A stretch of 58,097 nt of DNA from positions 1 to 58,097 of the forward strand of contig JACKKC010000018.1 in the NCBI GenBank assembly GCA_020637615.1. Reading direction: 5' to 3'. The notes under the pieces were generated by a model, which worked only from the letters and a program-made list of their open reading frames with translations, was not told the DNA's origin and did not search any database. Both the position numbers and the translations under genes were made by a program. This DNA comes from Rhodovulum sp. GTDB taxonomy: Bacteria > Pseudomonadota > Alphaproteobacteria > Rhodobacterales > Rhodobacteraceae. This document shows positions 9,530 to 18,185 of the stretch, piece by piece (the first letter of the stretch is position 1; the number at the start of each line of letters is the position of its first letter).

Positions 9530-10090
9530 TCAGCGGATGATGCGGCTGTACTTCGCGCCGACGAGGCTGGCGTCGGCGATCAGGCCGCGCTGGCCCCAGA
9601 CCACTTCCTGAATCGGCCGGTTGATCTGGCCCGAGGAGAGGCCGGCGGCGACGCCGCGGCGGGGCAGGGCGACCGCGGCATCCACGCCGAGCTCCCATCC
9701 GTCGGCGACGCGGAAGCTCTGCAGGGCATCCGCCGTGAGGAAGAACAGCGCCTGATTGAACTCCTGGGCGCCGAAGGTGAAGCCGAAGCCCGCGAGGCTC
9801 ATGGAATAATATTCCACGATCGCCGGGCCGATCAGCAGCGCACCCTCGCCATAGGCGCCGCTGACCCAGAACCCGAGCTTGCGGATGCGCGGAATCACCA
9901 AGATGCCCTCGGACCGCGCGCCGAGCTCCGCCGTGCCGGGAACGGTGGCGTAGAGCTGGTCGAGCGCCGCTTGGACATTGGCGTCGATCGCCTGGGCCGG
10001 GGTCTCGGTCAGGCCGGTCGGATGCGAGGTGCAGGCCGCGAGGCCCGCGCCGGTTGCCGCGAGAAACGTGCGTCGGGTCCAGTCGGACAT
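9530..10090 (-). CDS. Lipid-binding SYLF-domain lipoprotein
   Basis: A 186-residue protein with an N-terminal RRTFLAATGAGLAAC signal that combines a twin-arginine pair with a lipobox (Cys about residue 20). The rest matches the SYLF/Ysc84 domain: an LDQLYATVPGTAELGARSEGILVIP segment, then the Gly-rich strands around SGAYGEGALLI and the YYSMSLAGFGFTFGAQ block. SYLF proteins bind acidic lipids; the bacterial role is not settled. The start ATG is chosen so that the signal sequence sits at the N-terminus; an upstream in-frame extension has no signal. Confidence 0.88.
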   Translation of the reverse strand: MSDWTRRTFLAATGAGLAACTSHPTGLTETPAQAIDANVQAALDQLYATVPGTAELGARSEGILVIPRIRKLGFWVSGAYGEGALLIGPAIVEYYSMSLAGFGFTFGAQEFNQALFFLTADALQSFRVADGWELGVDAAVALPRRGVAAGLSSGQINRPIQEVVWGQRGLIADASLVGAKYSRIIR

Positions 10091-10313
10091 GGACGTCTCC
10101 TTCAATCTTGCTCGGGTTCTGCCTGATGGCGGTTTCTGACCGTGAATTCGCGGGAACGTTAACACATGTTGATCAGGCGAGCCAAGCGCCCACCAGATGT
10201 CGCGGCGCGCTAATATACCGGGTTGGGCCTTCGATCCGGTCACGTCACCTCTTGGAAGCCCCATGGCCGGGACATCAGCCGTAGCCCCGGCGCGGAAGCC
10301 TGCAGGATATGCT

Positions 10314-11117
10314 ATGATCCCTGCGGGGATCGAATCCATGTCGGCAATCCTTACGTTCGCTGCCACACGGCCACTGCTCTTCGTGATCGCGCTGGCGATT
10401 GCCCAGCCGCTGATCGCGCTGCCGTTGGTCGCCGCCTTCAAGATCGCCGGTAAGGATATCGTCGCCCTTCGCCTGCTGATTCCGGCGGCGCAGTCGGTCT
10501 TCGTGCTCGCGGTAATATGGCTGCTCGGCTGGCAGAAGCGGGCCGGTCTGACCACCGACGCCAGAAATGTGCATCTCTACTGGTATCCCGCCCTGATCGC
10601 CTTCGCGCCGGTCCTGCTTCACGGCACCATCGAGATCGCCTGGGGCTGGATCGTCTTCTACGGCGCCGCCCTCGTTCTCACGGGCATCAGCGAAGAGGGC
10701 TTTGCGCGCGGCATCGCGATCCCTGCGCTGATGCGCTACGGCAAATGGGCCGCGGTCTTCATCGCGGCGGCGATATTCAGCGCCGGGCATTTCACCAACG
10801 TTTTCTTCGAGAGCTTCGGGCTCTTGGAATGGGCGGACAAGTTTCTCGCCACCTTCGGTTTCGCGATCCTCTACGGGGCGGTGTTCCTGCGGACAGGCAA
10901 TCTCTGGCCGCTCGTCTTCTTGCATGCGCTGCACGACTTCTCCTACCTCACCTCCGGCACCGCCGGTCCGTTCCTGTTGGAAGCCATCGACCTGCGGCTG
11001 CACATGCTCCTCTCGCTTATGAACGTGGCCTACGGGACCTACATCCTCGCCGGCGTGGACATTCCGGTGTCCGCGGGGAGCGTGCCCGCCCCTAAAGGCC
11101 CCGTCCGGAATCCATAG
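10314..11117 (+). CDS. CPBP family intramembrane glutamic endopeptidase
   Basis: A 267-residue polytopic membrane protein with the CPBP (Abi/Rce1) signature: motif 1 SEEGFARG (EExxxR), motif 2 FSAGHFTN (FxxxH) and a third histidine in LHALHDF. These form the catalytic Glu-His site within the membrane. Two starts are possible: ATG 10314 with AGGA six bases upstream, and ATG 10338 with GGGGA eight bases upstream. Both give the same membrane core. The gene is isolated and converges on hemB; the natural substrate is unknown. Confidence 0.88.
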   Translation: MIPAGIESMSAILTFAATRPLLFVIALAIAQPLIALPLVAAFKIAGKDIVALRLLIPAAQSVFVLAVIWLLGWQKRAGLTTDARNVHLYWYPALIAFAPVLLHGTIEIAWGWIVFYGAALVLTGISEEGFARGIAIPALMRYGKWAAVFIAAAIFSAGHFTNVFFESFGLLEWADKFLATFGFAILYGAVFLRTGNLWPLVFLHALHDFSYLTSGTAGPFLLEAIDLRLHMLLSLMNVAYGTYILAGVDIPVSAGSVPAPKGPVRNP

Positions 11118-11144
11118 TTATTCCGCGTGCTTGTGGCGCTACGC

Positions 11145-12155
11145 TCACGCGCCAAGCCGTTCCCGGAGCAGCCTGGCCGCCCGCGCCGCGTGATAGGTCA
11201 GGATGCCGTCGCAGCCCGCTCGCCGGAAGGCGACCAGGCTCTCCATCATGGCGCGCTCGCCGTCGATCCAGCCATTGGCGGCGGCGGCCTCGATCATCGC
11301 GTATTCCCCGGAGACCTGATAGGCGAAGGTCGGCACCCCGAACTCCGCCTTCACCCGGGTGCAGATGTCGAGATAGGGCAGGCCCGGCTTGACCATCACC
11401 ATGTCGGCGCCCTCGGCGAGATCGATCGCCACCTCGCGCAAGGCCTCCGCGCCGTTCGCGGGATCCATCTGATAGGTCTTCTTGTCGCCCTTGAGCGCGC
11501 CGGTGGCGCCGACCGCATCGCGGAACGGCCCGTAGAAGCTCGAGGCGTATTTCGCCGCATAGCTCATGATCAGCACGTCGGGAAACTCATGCGCCTCGAG
11601 CGCGCCGCGGATCACGCCGATGCGCCCGTCCATCATGTCGGAGGGGCCGAGGATGTCCGCGCCCGCCTCCGCCTGCACCAGCGCCATCTTCTCGAGCGCA
11701 AGCAGCGTCTCGTCGTTCTGCACTACGCCGTCGCGCACCAGGCCGTCGTGGCCCTCGGAATTATAGGGGTCGAGCGCCACGTCGAGCAGCACGCCCAGCT
11801 CCGGCACCGCCGCCTTGATGGCGCGGGTGGCGCGGCAGACGAGGTTCTCCGGGTTCCAGGCCTCGGTCGCCTCCGGGTTCTTGTCCGCCGCCTCCGTGTT
11901 GGGAAAGAGCGCGATGCAGGGGATGCCGAGCCCGGCCGCTTCCTCCGCCGCCGCGACCGCCCGGTCGATGCTGAGCCGCGCGACGCCGGGCAGCGAGGCC
12001 ACCGGCTCCGCCAGATCCGTGCCCTCGCGCACGAAGAGCGGCCAGATCAGATCGGCGGGTGAGAGGCGCGCCTCTGCCACGAGATCTCGGATCCAGGGCG
12101 TGCGGCGCAGGCGGCGGGGCCGGCCATGGGGGAAGGGGGCGGACAGTGGCGTCAT
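11145..12155 (-). CDS. hemB: Delta-aminolevulinic acid dehydratase (porphobilinogen synthase)
   Basis: A 336-residue enzyme condensing two 5-aminolevulinate molecules to porphobilinogen in tetrapyrrole synthesis. The two active-site lysines are in MSYAAKYASSFYG (K202) and MVMVKPGLPYLDI (K256). The metal loop reads DVALDPYNSEGHDG (125-138) and lacks the three cysteines of zinc-dependent enzymes, so this is the zinc-independent type known from alphaproteobacteria. An upstream in-frame extension is rejected because MTPLSAPFPHGRPRRLRR fits the family N-terminus. Confidence 0.97.
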   Translation of the reverse strand: MTPLSAPFPHGRPRRLRRTPWIRDLVAEARLSPADLIWPLFVREGTDLAEPVASLPGVARLSIDRAVAAAEEAAGLGIPCIALFPNTEAADKNPEATEAWNPENLVCRATRAIKAAVPELGVLLDVALDPYNSEGHDGLVRDGVVQNDETLLALEKMALVQAEAGADILGPSDMMDGRIGVIRGALEAHEFPDVLIMSYAAKYASSFYGPFRDAVGATGALKGDKKTYQMDPANGAEALREVAIDLAEGADMVMVKPGLPYLDICTRVKAEFGVPTFAYQVSGEYAMIEAAAANGWIDGERAMMESLVAFRRAGCDGILTYHAARAARLLRERLGA

Positions 12156-12349
12156 TCTCGAAACCCGGCTGATCGGATCCGGTTTGGCACGCGCGCCGCG
12201 CCGCCTCAAGGGCATTGCCGGCCCCCGGTGCCGTGCACGGCTCGTTGACGATGAGCGGCGCGGACGCTTGACGGCGTGGGCGAAGTTCCGGCAGGAAAAC
12301 CCTCCAGCACCGCGCCGCGCGCGGCGCATGTCCGGCCGAGCGAGCGCGC

Positions 12350-12850
12350 GTGATCCAGGTCTACGGCACAGCCAGCTTCGAGAGCGCCTGGTACTGGGTG
12401 CTGACCCTGGTCGTCTGGAGTCTCGTCTGCCACACCACGCTCGGAGTGCCCTATGACATGATCCGGCGGGGGCGGAAGGACCCGGAGGTGCGCGCGCGCG
12501 TGGATCTGCGGGCGCGGCTCGCCGCCGAGCGCATCGGCGGCATCTACGACGATTTCGGCATCCCGATCGCAGCACTCACCGGCTTCGGGCTCGCGGCCCT
12601 CGCGGTGATCGGGTTCCTCGCCGGCGTGGAATGGGCGCAGGCGCTCTTCGTGCTCCTCCTGCCGCTGGTCATGGTGTCCTATTCCTCGCTGCGGCTGGGG
12701 CTGGCGGTGCGGCGCGACGGCTATCGCGGCGCGGCGCTCAACCGGATGCTGTCGCGGCGGCAGTTCTGGCACGCGGTCTTCGCCGCCGTCTCGGTATTCT
12801 GCGCCCTGGCCGCCGGGCTGGCGCTGCATCCCTCGATCCTGATCCGCTGA
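12350..12850 (+). CDS. Small membrane protein of the type annotated as SufBCD-complex component
   Basis: A 166-residue protein with hydrophobic segments at about residues 14-29, 76-92, 95-112 and 144-160. The N-terminal pattern FESAWYWVLTLVVWS followed by LGVPYDMIRR matches my memory of a Rhodobacteraceae family annotated as a component of SufBCD complex. No direct evidence of Fe-S function is visible here and the suf genes lie 9 kb away. The start is a GTG with a weak ribosome site. Divergent from hemB, 194 bases apart. Confidence 0.7.
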   Translation: MIQVYGTASFESAWYWVLTLVVWSLVCHTTLGVPYDMIRRGRKDPEVRARVDLRARLAAERIGGIYDDFGIPIAALTGFGLAALAVIGFLAGVEWAQALFVLLLPLVMVSYSSLRLGLAVRRDGYRGAALNRMLSRRQFWHAVFAAVSVFCALAAGLALHPSILIR

Positions 12851-12901
12851 GGCGACCAGCGGGGGCGACACGACCCCGTCGCCCGAGCTCCGGGCGCGCC
12901 C

Positions 12902-12956
12902 AATGTCACCACCCGGCCCCGCGGGTGCTGCCCTCGTCTTGTGGCGGGAAAGGTCG
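12902..12956 (-). repeat. Dispersed repeat R2, short internally deleted copy
   Basis: Read on the minus strand it carries the R2 start (TCGACC..TCCCGCCAC, then GACGAGGGCAGC) joined directly to the R2 end (CCGGGTGGTGACA), as in the copy at 25248-25397 but without the middle. It lies in the gap before mfd. Confidence 0.6.
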
Positions 12957-13036
12957 AGGCGCTCCGATTGTCGTAGCCCTGCCAAGGCAACCGCATCGGC
13001 TTGCGGGAGCAGCAGCCTTGCGCTAGGTCGCGCGCC

Positions 13037-16000
13037 ATGACCCGCTCACCCTCTCCCGCGACCGGGCGCCTCGTCGTCGGCGGCTGCCCCGAGGGGTTCG
13101 ACGCGCGGTATCTTGCCGGCCACCTATCCCGCACCGGCGGCCCGGTGATCCATGTCGCCCGCGACGACGCGCGGCTGGCGAGCCTGCGCGCCTCGCTGAA
13201 ATTCTTCGCCCCCGCCGTGCCGGTGCTGAGCTTTCCCGCCTGGGACTGCCTGCCCTACGACCGCATCTCGCCCAATCCCGAGATCGCCGCGGCACGCATG
13301 GCGACGCTCGCCGCGCTAGCGGATGGCTTCGACCGCCCCGCGGCGGTGCTGACCACGGTCAATGCGGCGACCCAGATGGTGCCGGCCCGCGCCGTCTTGC
13401 GCGCCTCGAGCTTCACCGCGGAGGTCGGCCGGCGCCTCGATCTGGCCGAGCTCCGGGCCTATCTCGCGCGCATGGGCTTCCAGCAGGCCGCGACCGTGAC
13501 CGAGCCCGGCGAATTCGCGGTGCGCGGCGGGCTGATCGACCTCTATCCGCCGGGCACCCGGGGGCCGGTGCGGCTCGACCTCTTCGGCGACGTGCTGGAA
13601 AGCGCCCGCCGCTTCGATGCCGAGACCCAGCGCACCCTGGAGACCGTCGGGCGGATCGAGCTCGCCCCGGTCTCCGAGGTGATCCTCGACGAAGCCTCGA
13701 TCGAGCGGTTCCGCACCCGCTACCGCGCGGAATTCGGCGCCGCGGGCCGGGACGATCCGCTCTACGAGGCGGTGAGCGCCGGGCGCAAGCACCAGGGCTA
13801 CGAGCACTGGCTGCCCTTCTATCACGCGCGGCTGGAGACGCTCTTCGACTACCTGCCCGGGGCGCCGGTCCTGCTCGACGACGCCTTCGAGGCGGCGCAG
13901 GCGGCGCGCTGGGAGGCGCTGAGCGAGCAATATGCCGCGCGCTCCGCCGCGCTGTCGGCCAAGGCCCGGCTCGGCACGGTCTACAAGCCCGCCCCGCCGG
14001 GATCGCTCTATCTCGACGCGGCGGCCTTCGCGGCGGCGGTGGCGGGGCGGCGCGTGGAGCAGCTCAAGGCCCTGCCGCAGCCGCTCGGGCCGGGCGTGAT
14101 CGACGCGGGCGGGCGGATCGGAAGGGATTTTGCGCCGGAACGCCAGCAGGAGAGCCTGAGCCTCTTCGGCGCGCTCGCCGAGCATGTCGCGACAAGACGC
14201 CGCGGCGGCGACGTGGTCATCGCCTCCTATTCCCGGGGCGCCCGCGAGCGGCTGGCGGGGCTCCTCGCCGACAGCGGCGTCGAGGGCGCGGTCGAGATCG
14301 CCTCCGCCGGCGAGATCGCGGGCAAGGGCGGCGCCTTGCATCTCGCGGTCTGGCCGCTCGAACACGGCTTCGAGGCGCCGGGGCTCACGGTGATCGCCGA
14401 GCAGGACGTGCTGGGCGACCGGCTGATCCGCGCGCCGCGCCGGCGCAAGCGCGCCGAGAACTTCCTGACCGAGGCGGCGGGGCTCTCGCCCGGCGATCTC
14501 GTGGTGCACGTCGACCACGGCGTCGGCCGCTATCTCGGGCTCGAGACCGTCACCGCCATGGGCGCGCCCCACGAATGCCTCGCGCTCGAATACGCCGGCG
14601 GCGACAAGCTCTACCTGCCGGTGGAGAACATCGAGCTCCTGACCCGCTACGGCCACGAGGAGGGGCTGCTCGACCGGCTCGGCGGCGGCGCCTGGCAGGC
14701 CAAGAAGGCGCGGCTCAAGGCGCGCATCCGCGACATGGCCGAGCGGCTGATCCGCATCGCCGCCGAGCGGGCGCTGCGCAAGGGCGCGGTGCTGGCCCCG
14801 CCCGACCATCACGCCTGGGAGGAATTCTGCGCCCGCTTCCCCTATGCCGAGACCGACGACCAGCTCGCCGCCATCGCCGACGTGCTGGCGGACATGGAAT
14901 CGGGCCGGCCCATGGACCGGCTGATCTGCGGCGACGTGGGCTTCGGCAAGACGGAAGTAGCGCTGCGCGCGGCCTTCGTCGCGGCGATGTCGGGGGTGCA
15001 GGTCGCCGTGGTCGCGCCGACGACCCTGCTCGCGCGCCAGCATTTCAAGAGCTTCACCGAGCGGTTCCGCGGCCTGCCGCTGCGCGTCCGCCAGCTCAGC
15101 CGCTTCGTGCCCGCCAGGGAGGCGGCCGAGACGCGGGCGGGCCTCGCCGACGGCTCGATCGAGATCGTGATCGGCACCCATGCGCTGCTCGCGAAATCGG
15201 TGAAATTCGCTTCCCTCGGCCTGCTGGTCATCGACGAGGAGCAGCATTTCGGCGTCCAGCACAAGGAGCGTCTGAAGCAGCTCCGCTCGGACGTGCATGT
15301 GCTCACGCTCACCGCCACGCCGATCCCGCGCACGCTGCAGCTGGCGCTCTCGGGGGTGCGCGAGCTCTCCCTGATCGCCACGCCCCCGGTCGACCGGCTG
15401 GCGATCCGCACCTATGTCAGCGAATTCGACGCGGTGACGGTGCGCGAGGCGCTCCTGCGCGAGCATTACCGGGGCGGGCAGTCCTTCTACGTGGTGCCGC
15501 GCATCGCCGACATCGCCGAGGTCGAGGCGCATCTGCGCGAGCAGGTGCCGGAGGTGCGCGTGCTGGTCGCCCATGGCCAGATGGCCGCGGGCGATCTCGA
15601 CGAGCGCATGAACGCCTTCTACGACGGCCAGTTCGACGTGCTGCTCTCCACCACCATCGTCGAGAGCGGCCTCGACATCCCCGCCGCCAACACGCTGATC
15701 GTCGATCGCGCCGACATGTTCGGCCTCGCCCAGCTCTACCAGATCCGCGGCCGCGTCGGGCGCTCCAAGCTCAGGGCCTATGCCTTCTTCATGACCGAGC
15801 CGCGCAAGCCCCTGACCGTGCAGGCCGAGAAGCGGCTGCGCGTGCTCGGCGCGCTCGACAGCCTCGGAGCCGGCTTCACGCTGGCGAGCCAGGACCTCGA
15901 CATCCGCGGCGCGGGCAACCTGCTCGGCGAGGAGCAGTCCGGCCATGTGCGCGAAGTGGGCTTCGAACTCTATCAGGACATGCTGCACGAGGCGATCGCC

Positions 16001-16519
16001 AAGCTGCAGTCCGGCGAGGTTGGAATGGCCGACGAGGGCGAATGGTCGCCGCAGATCAACCTCGGCGTTCCGGTGCTGATCCCCGAGCCCTATGTCCCCG
16101 ACCTCGACGTGCGCCTCGGCCTCTACCGGCGGCTCTCGGGCCTCGAGCGCAAGGTCGAGATGGAGGGCTTCGCCGCGGAGCTGATCGACCGCTTCGGGCC
16201 GCTGCCGAAGGAGGTCGAGACGCTGATGCTGGTCGTCCGCATCAAGGCGCTCTGCAAGCGCGCCGGCATCGCGCGCCTCGACGGCGGGCCGAAGGGCGCG
16301 ACGGTGCAGTTCCACAACGACCGCTACGCCAATCCGGCGGGCCTGGTGCAGTTCATCCAGGACCAGAACGGCCACGCCAAGGTGCGGGACAACAAGATCG
16401 TCGTCCGCCGCGACTGGGACAGCGAGAAGAAACGCCTGGTCGGCGCCTTCGGCATCGCGCGCGACCTCGCCGCGCTGGCCGCGCCCGCCACCAAGGCGCA
16501 ACAGCTCACCAGCGCCTGA
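13037..16519 (+). CDS. mfd: Mfd, transcription-repair coupling factor
   Basis: A 1160-residue DNA translocase that removes stalled RNA polymerase from lesions and recruits UvrA. In order: a UvrB-homology module (to about residue 350), the RNA-polymerase-interacting domain beginning GDLVVHVDHGVGRYLGLE, the RecG-like motor with Walker A GDVGFGKTEVA (about 632) and DEEQ box (733-736), TATPIPRTLQLAL, the LSTTIVESGLDIP and GRVGRS motifs, and the C-terminal TRCF domain. The ATG at 13037 (MTRSPSP) is preferred over an upstream in-frame codon. Length is normal. Confidence 0.98.
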   Translation: MTRSPSPATGRLVVGGCPEGFDARYLAGHLSRTGGPVIHVARDDARLASLRASLKFFAPAVPVLSFPAWDCLPYDRISPNPEIAAARMATLAALADGFDRPAAVLTTVNAATQMVPARAVLRASSFTAEVGRRLDLAELRAYLARMGFQQAATVTEPGEFAVRGGLIDLYPPGTRGPVRLDLFGDVLESARRFDAETQRTLETVGRIELAPVSEVILDEASIERFRTRYRAEFGAAGRDDPLYEAVSAGRKHQGYEHWLPFYHARLETLFDYLPGAPVLLDDAFEAAQAARWEALSEQYAARSAALSAKARLGTVYKPAPPGSLYLDAAAFAAAVAGRRVEQLKALPQPLGPGVIDAGGRIGRDFAPERQQESLSLFGALAEHVATRRRGGDVVIASYSRGARERLAGLLADSGVEGAVEIASAGEIAGKGGALHLAVWPLEHGFEAPGLTVIAEQDVLGDRLIRAPRRRKRAENFLTEAAGLSPGDLVVHVDHGVGRYLGLETVTAMGAPHECLALEYAGGDKLYLPVENIELLTRYGHEEGLLDRLGGGAWQAKKARLKARIRDMAERLIRIAAERALRKGAVLAPPDHHAWEEFCARFPYAETDDQLAAIADVLADMESGRPMDRLICGDVGFGKTEVALRAAFVAAMSGVQVAVVAPTTLLARQHFKSFTERFRGLPLRVRQLSRFVPAREAAETRAGLADGSIEIVIGTHALLAKSVKFASLGLLVIDEEQHFGVQHKERLKQLRSDVHVLTLTATPIPRTLQLALSGVRELSLIATPPVDRLAIRTYVSEFDAVTVREALLREHYRGGQSFYVVPRIADIAEVEAHLREQVPEVRVLVAHGQMAAGDLDERMNAFYDGQFDVLLSTTIVESGLDIPAANTLIVDRADMFGLAQLYQIRGRVGRSKLRAYAFFMTEPRKPLTVQAEKRLRVLGALDSLGAGFTLASQDLDIRGAGNLLGEEQSGHVREVGFELYQDMLHEAIAKLQSGEVGMADEGEWSPQINLGVPVLIPEPYVPDLDVRLGLYRRLSGLERKVEMEGFAAELIDRFGPLPKEVETLMLVVRIKALCKRAGIARLDGGPKGATVQFHNDRYANPAGLVQFIQDQNGHAKVRDNKIVVRRDWDSEKKRLVGAFGIARDLAALAAPATKAQQLTSA

Positions 16520-16580
16520 CGACCCGGCCGATCGCTTCACTCCGCCGCCCGTCTCCAGTGGCGCCCCCTCTTCCCATCGC

Positions 16581-16740
16581 GGATTTGGCAAGGACAAATC
16601 CGCGCGCCTGCCTGCCCCTCGGCAGGCGCGCGCGGACTACCCACTGCCGGTGAAGCCCGACCCCCCTTCGGTCTCCGCGCTCGCGCGCTGCGGCCGAAGA
16701 ACCTTCGCGAGGCGGTGCCTCGCTGGCGCCAGTTCGGGAT
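16581..16740 (+). repeat. Dispersed multi-hairpin repeat R1, copy A
   Basis: An intergenic block after mfd. It contains in order a GGATTTG / CAAATCC hairpin, a GCGCGCCTGCC / GGCAGGCGCGC hairpin, a GACCCCCC / CTCCGCGCTCGCGCGCT stretch and a GCGAGGC-ggt-GCCTCGC hairpin. The same elements in the same order recur at 17896-18086. No promoter or coding sense is evident. Together with copy B it brackets the DUF1127 and WYL-regulator genes. Confidence 0.75.
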
Positions 16741-16789
16741 GTGCACCGCCGACGCCACCCTTTGCCCGAACCGGCCACGCGGCGGCCAT

Positions 16790-16993
16790 TCAGAGCGGCC
16801 AGCGCCACTCCGGCGCCGCCGGTTCGATCTGGTGCCGTTCGAGGCCGATGTCGCGCAGGCTCGCGTCGCTCAGCCCGCGCAGGGCCCGCCGCGCCCTTCG
16901 TGCCGACGACCAGGCTCGCCAGCGCCGGAAGAGAACGCTCGCCAGCGCGGCGGGGCCCGGGTCGGGCGCGGTGCGGATTTCGGGATAAGCCAT
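16790..16993 (-). CDS. DUF1127 (YjiS-like) small protein
   Basis: A 67-residue arginine-rich protein: an N-terminal helix followed by FRRWRAWSSARRARRALRGLSDASLRDIGLERHQI, the typical DUF1127 pattern ending in LRDIGL. Alphaproteobacterial DUF1127 proteins are short, basic and in some species linked to RNA or phosphate regulation; no role can be assigned here. The ATG has a strong GGAGAGAG site 6 bases upstream, which decides the start over a longer reading. Confidence 0.85.
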   Translation of the reverse strand: MAYPEIRTAPDPGPAALASVLFRRWRAWSSARRARRALRGLSDASLRDIGLERHQIEPAAPEWRWPL

Positions 16994-17135
16994 AATCTCT
17001 CTCCGTTTCTGAGTGCATGGCGCATTGTGCCCGGAGGCCCTTGCCAGCATCCTGTCAGGAGCGCGGCGGGCTCCTGACAAGGTGGTGTCAGGAGGCTTGC
17101 GCTAGGCTCGCGCCGACTGCCGCCGGGAGGAGTTC

Positions 17136-17849
17136 ATGCGCCGCGCCGACCGCCTGTTCGAGATCATCCAGCTGATGCGCCGGCGCCCGACCGTGACGGC
17201 GCGCGAGCTCGGGGCGGCGCTCGAGGTCTCCGAGCGCACGATCTATCGCGACATCGCCGATCTGGCCGCCTCGGGCGTGCCGATCGAGGGCGAGGCGGGG
17301 GTCGGCTACACCCTGCGCCCCGGCTTCGACCTGCCGCCCCTCATGTTCAAGGAGGCGGAGATCGAGGCGCTGGTGCTCGGCGCGAGGATTGTCGAATCCT
17401 GGGCCGACGGCGAACTGGCGGAGGCGGCTACGGACGTCATCGCCAAGATCGAGGCGGTGATCCCCGAACGCCTGCGCGGCTACATGGCGGGAACCGCGCT
17501 CCTGGCCCCGGAGACGCATTTCGTCGAACCTCTGGGCTTCGATCTCGCCGATCTGCGCCGCGCCCTGCGCCAGCGGCTCCGGGTGCATTTCGGCTACACC
17601 GACGTGTTCGGCCAGACGAGCGAGCGCACCGTGCGGCCGCTGTCGCTGGCCTTCTTCGGCCCGGTCTGGGTCCTTGCCGCCTGGTGCGAGCTGCGCGAGG
17701 ATTTCCGCACCTTCCGCCTCGACCGCATGCGCGGCTTCACTGTGCCCGACCTCGCCCCGTTCCGGCCCGAACCGGGCAAGACCCTTCACGATTTCCTCAA
17801 GCGCCCCGGAACCTGGACCCGAGGCGCCGCCGGCGCCTCAGACGGGTGA
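17136..17849 (+). CDS. YafY/WYL-domain transcriptional regulator
   Basis: A 237-residue regulator with an N-terminal HTH_11 winged helix (RRADRLFEIIQLMRRRP, then ARELGAALEVSERTIYRDI) and a C-terminal WYL-type ligand or nucleic-acid sensing region (FGYTDVFGQTSERTVRPLSL, then FRTFRLDRM). GGGAGGAG lies 6 bases ahead of the ATG. It is flanked by R1 repeats and has no obvious partner gene; targets and signal are unknown. Confidence 0.9.
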   Translation: MRRADRLFEIIQLMRRRPTVTARELGAALEVSERTIYRDIADLAASGVPIEGEAGVGYTLRPGFDLPPLMFKEAEIEALVLGARIVESWADGELAEAATDVIAKIEAVIPERLRGYMAGTALLAPETHFVEPLGFDLADLRRALRQRLRVHFGYTDVFGQTSERTVRPLSLAFFGPVWVLAAWCELREDFRTFRLDRMRGFTVPDLAPFRPEPGKTLHDFLKRPGTWTRGAAGASDG

Positions 17850-17895
17850 CAAGGTCTCCGGGTGATTGCATCGGACGGGCACCGCCTTCCCCCGC

Positions 17896-18086
17896 GGATT
17901 TGGCAAGTGACAAATCCGCGCGCGCCTGCCTGCCCCTCGGCAGGCGCGACAAGCGCGCCCGCCCAGTCAGGCGCGCGCGGATTGCCCAGCGATGGTGGAA
18001 CCCGACCCCCCTCGGCCTCCGCGCTCGCGCGCTCCGGCCGACGAACCGGCGCGAGGCGGTGCCTCGCTTTCGCCGGTTCGGGTTGG
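17896..18086 (+). repeat. Dispersed multi-hairpin repeat R1, copy B
   Basis: The better preserved R1 copy. It begins with a GGATTTG-GCAAGTGA-CAAATCC hairpin, then GCGCGCCTGCC / GGCAGGCGC, a spacer rich in GCGC, a GACCCCCCTCGGCCTCCGCG block, and a nested hairpin in which CGAACCGGCG pairs with CGCCGGTTCG around an inner GCGAGGC / GCCTCGC stem. The outer stem is degenerate in copy A. It fills the gap between the WYL regulator and the acyl-CoA ligase. Confidence 0.75.
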
Positions 18087-18185
18087 CCGTGGGACACCGC
18101 ACCCCCCCAAGGGTACCGGCAGCGCGGGCACCCGGGACACGCGTCGCCCCGTGGCAGTCCGAACAGGACAGGACATCGGGCGCCC

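Noticed and set aside
13316..16597. A 1093-codon open frame on the minus strand opposite mfd
   Set aside because: Composition is dominated by Arg, Ala, Gly, Glu and Asp without motifs; it is the mirror of a real GC-rich gene. Similar long mirror frames lie opposite the acylase, glnA, parE, hutU and the dadA region.
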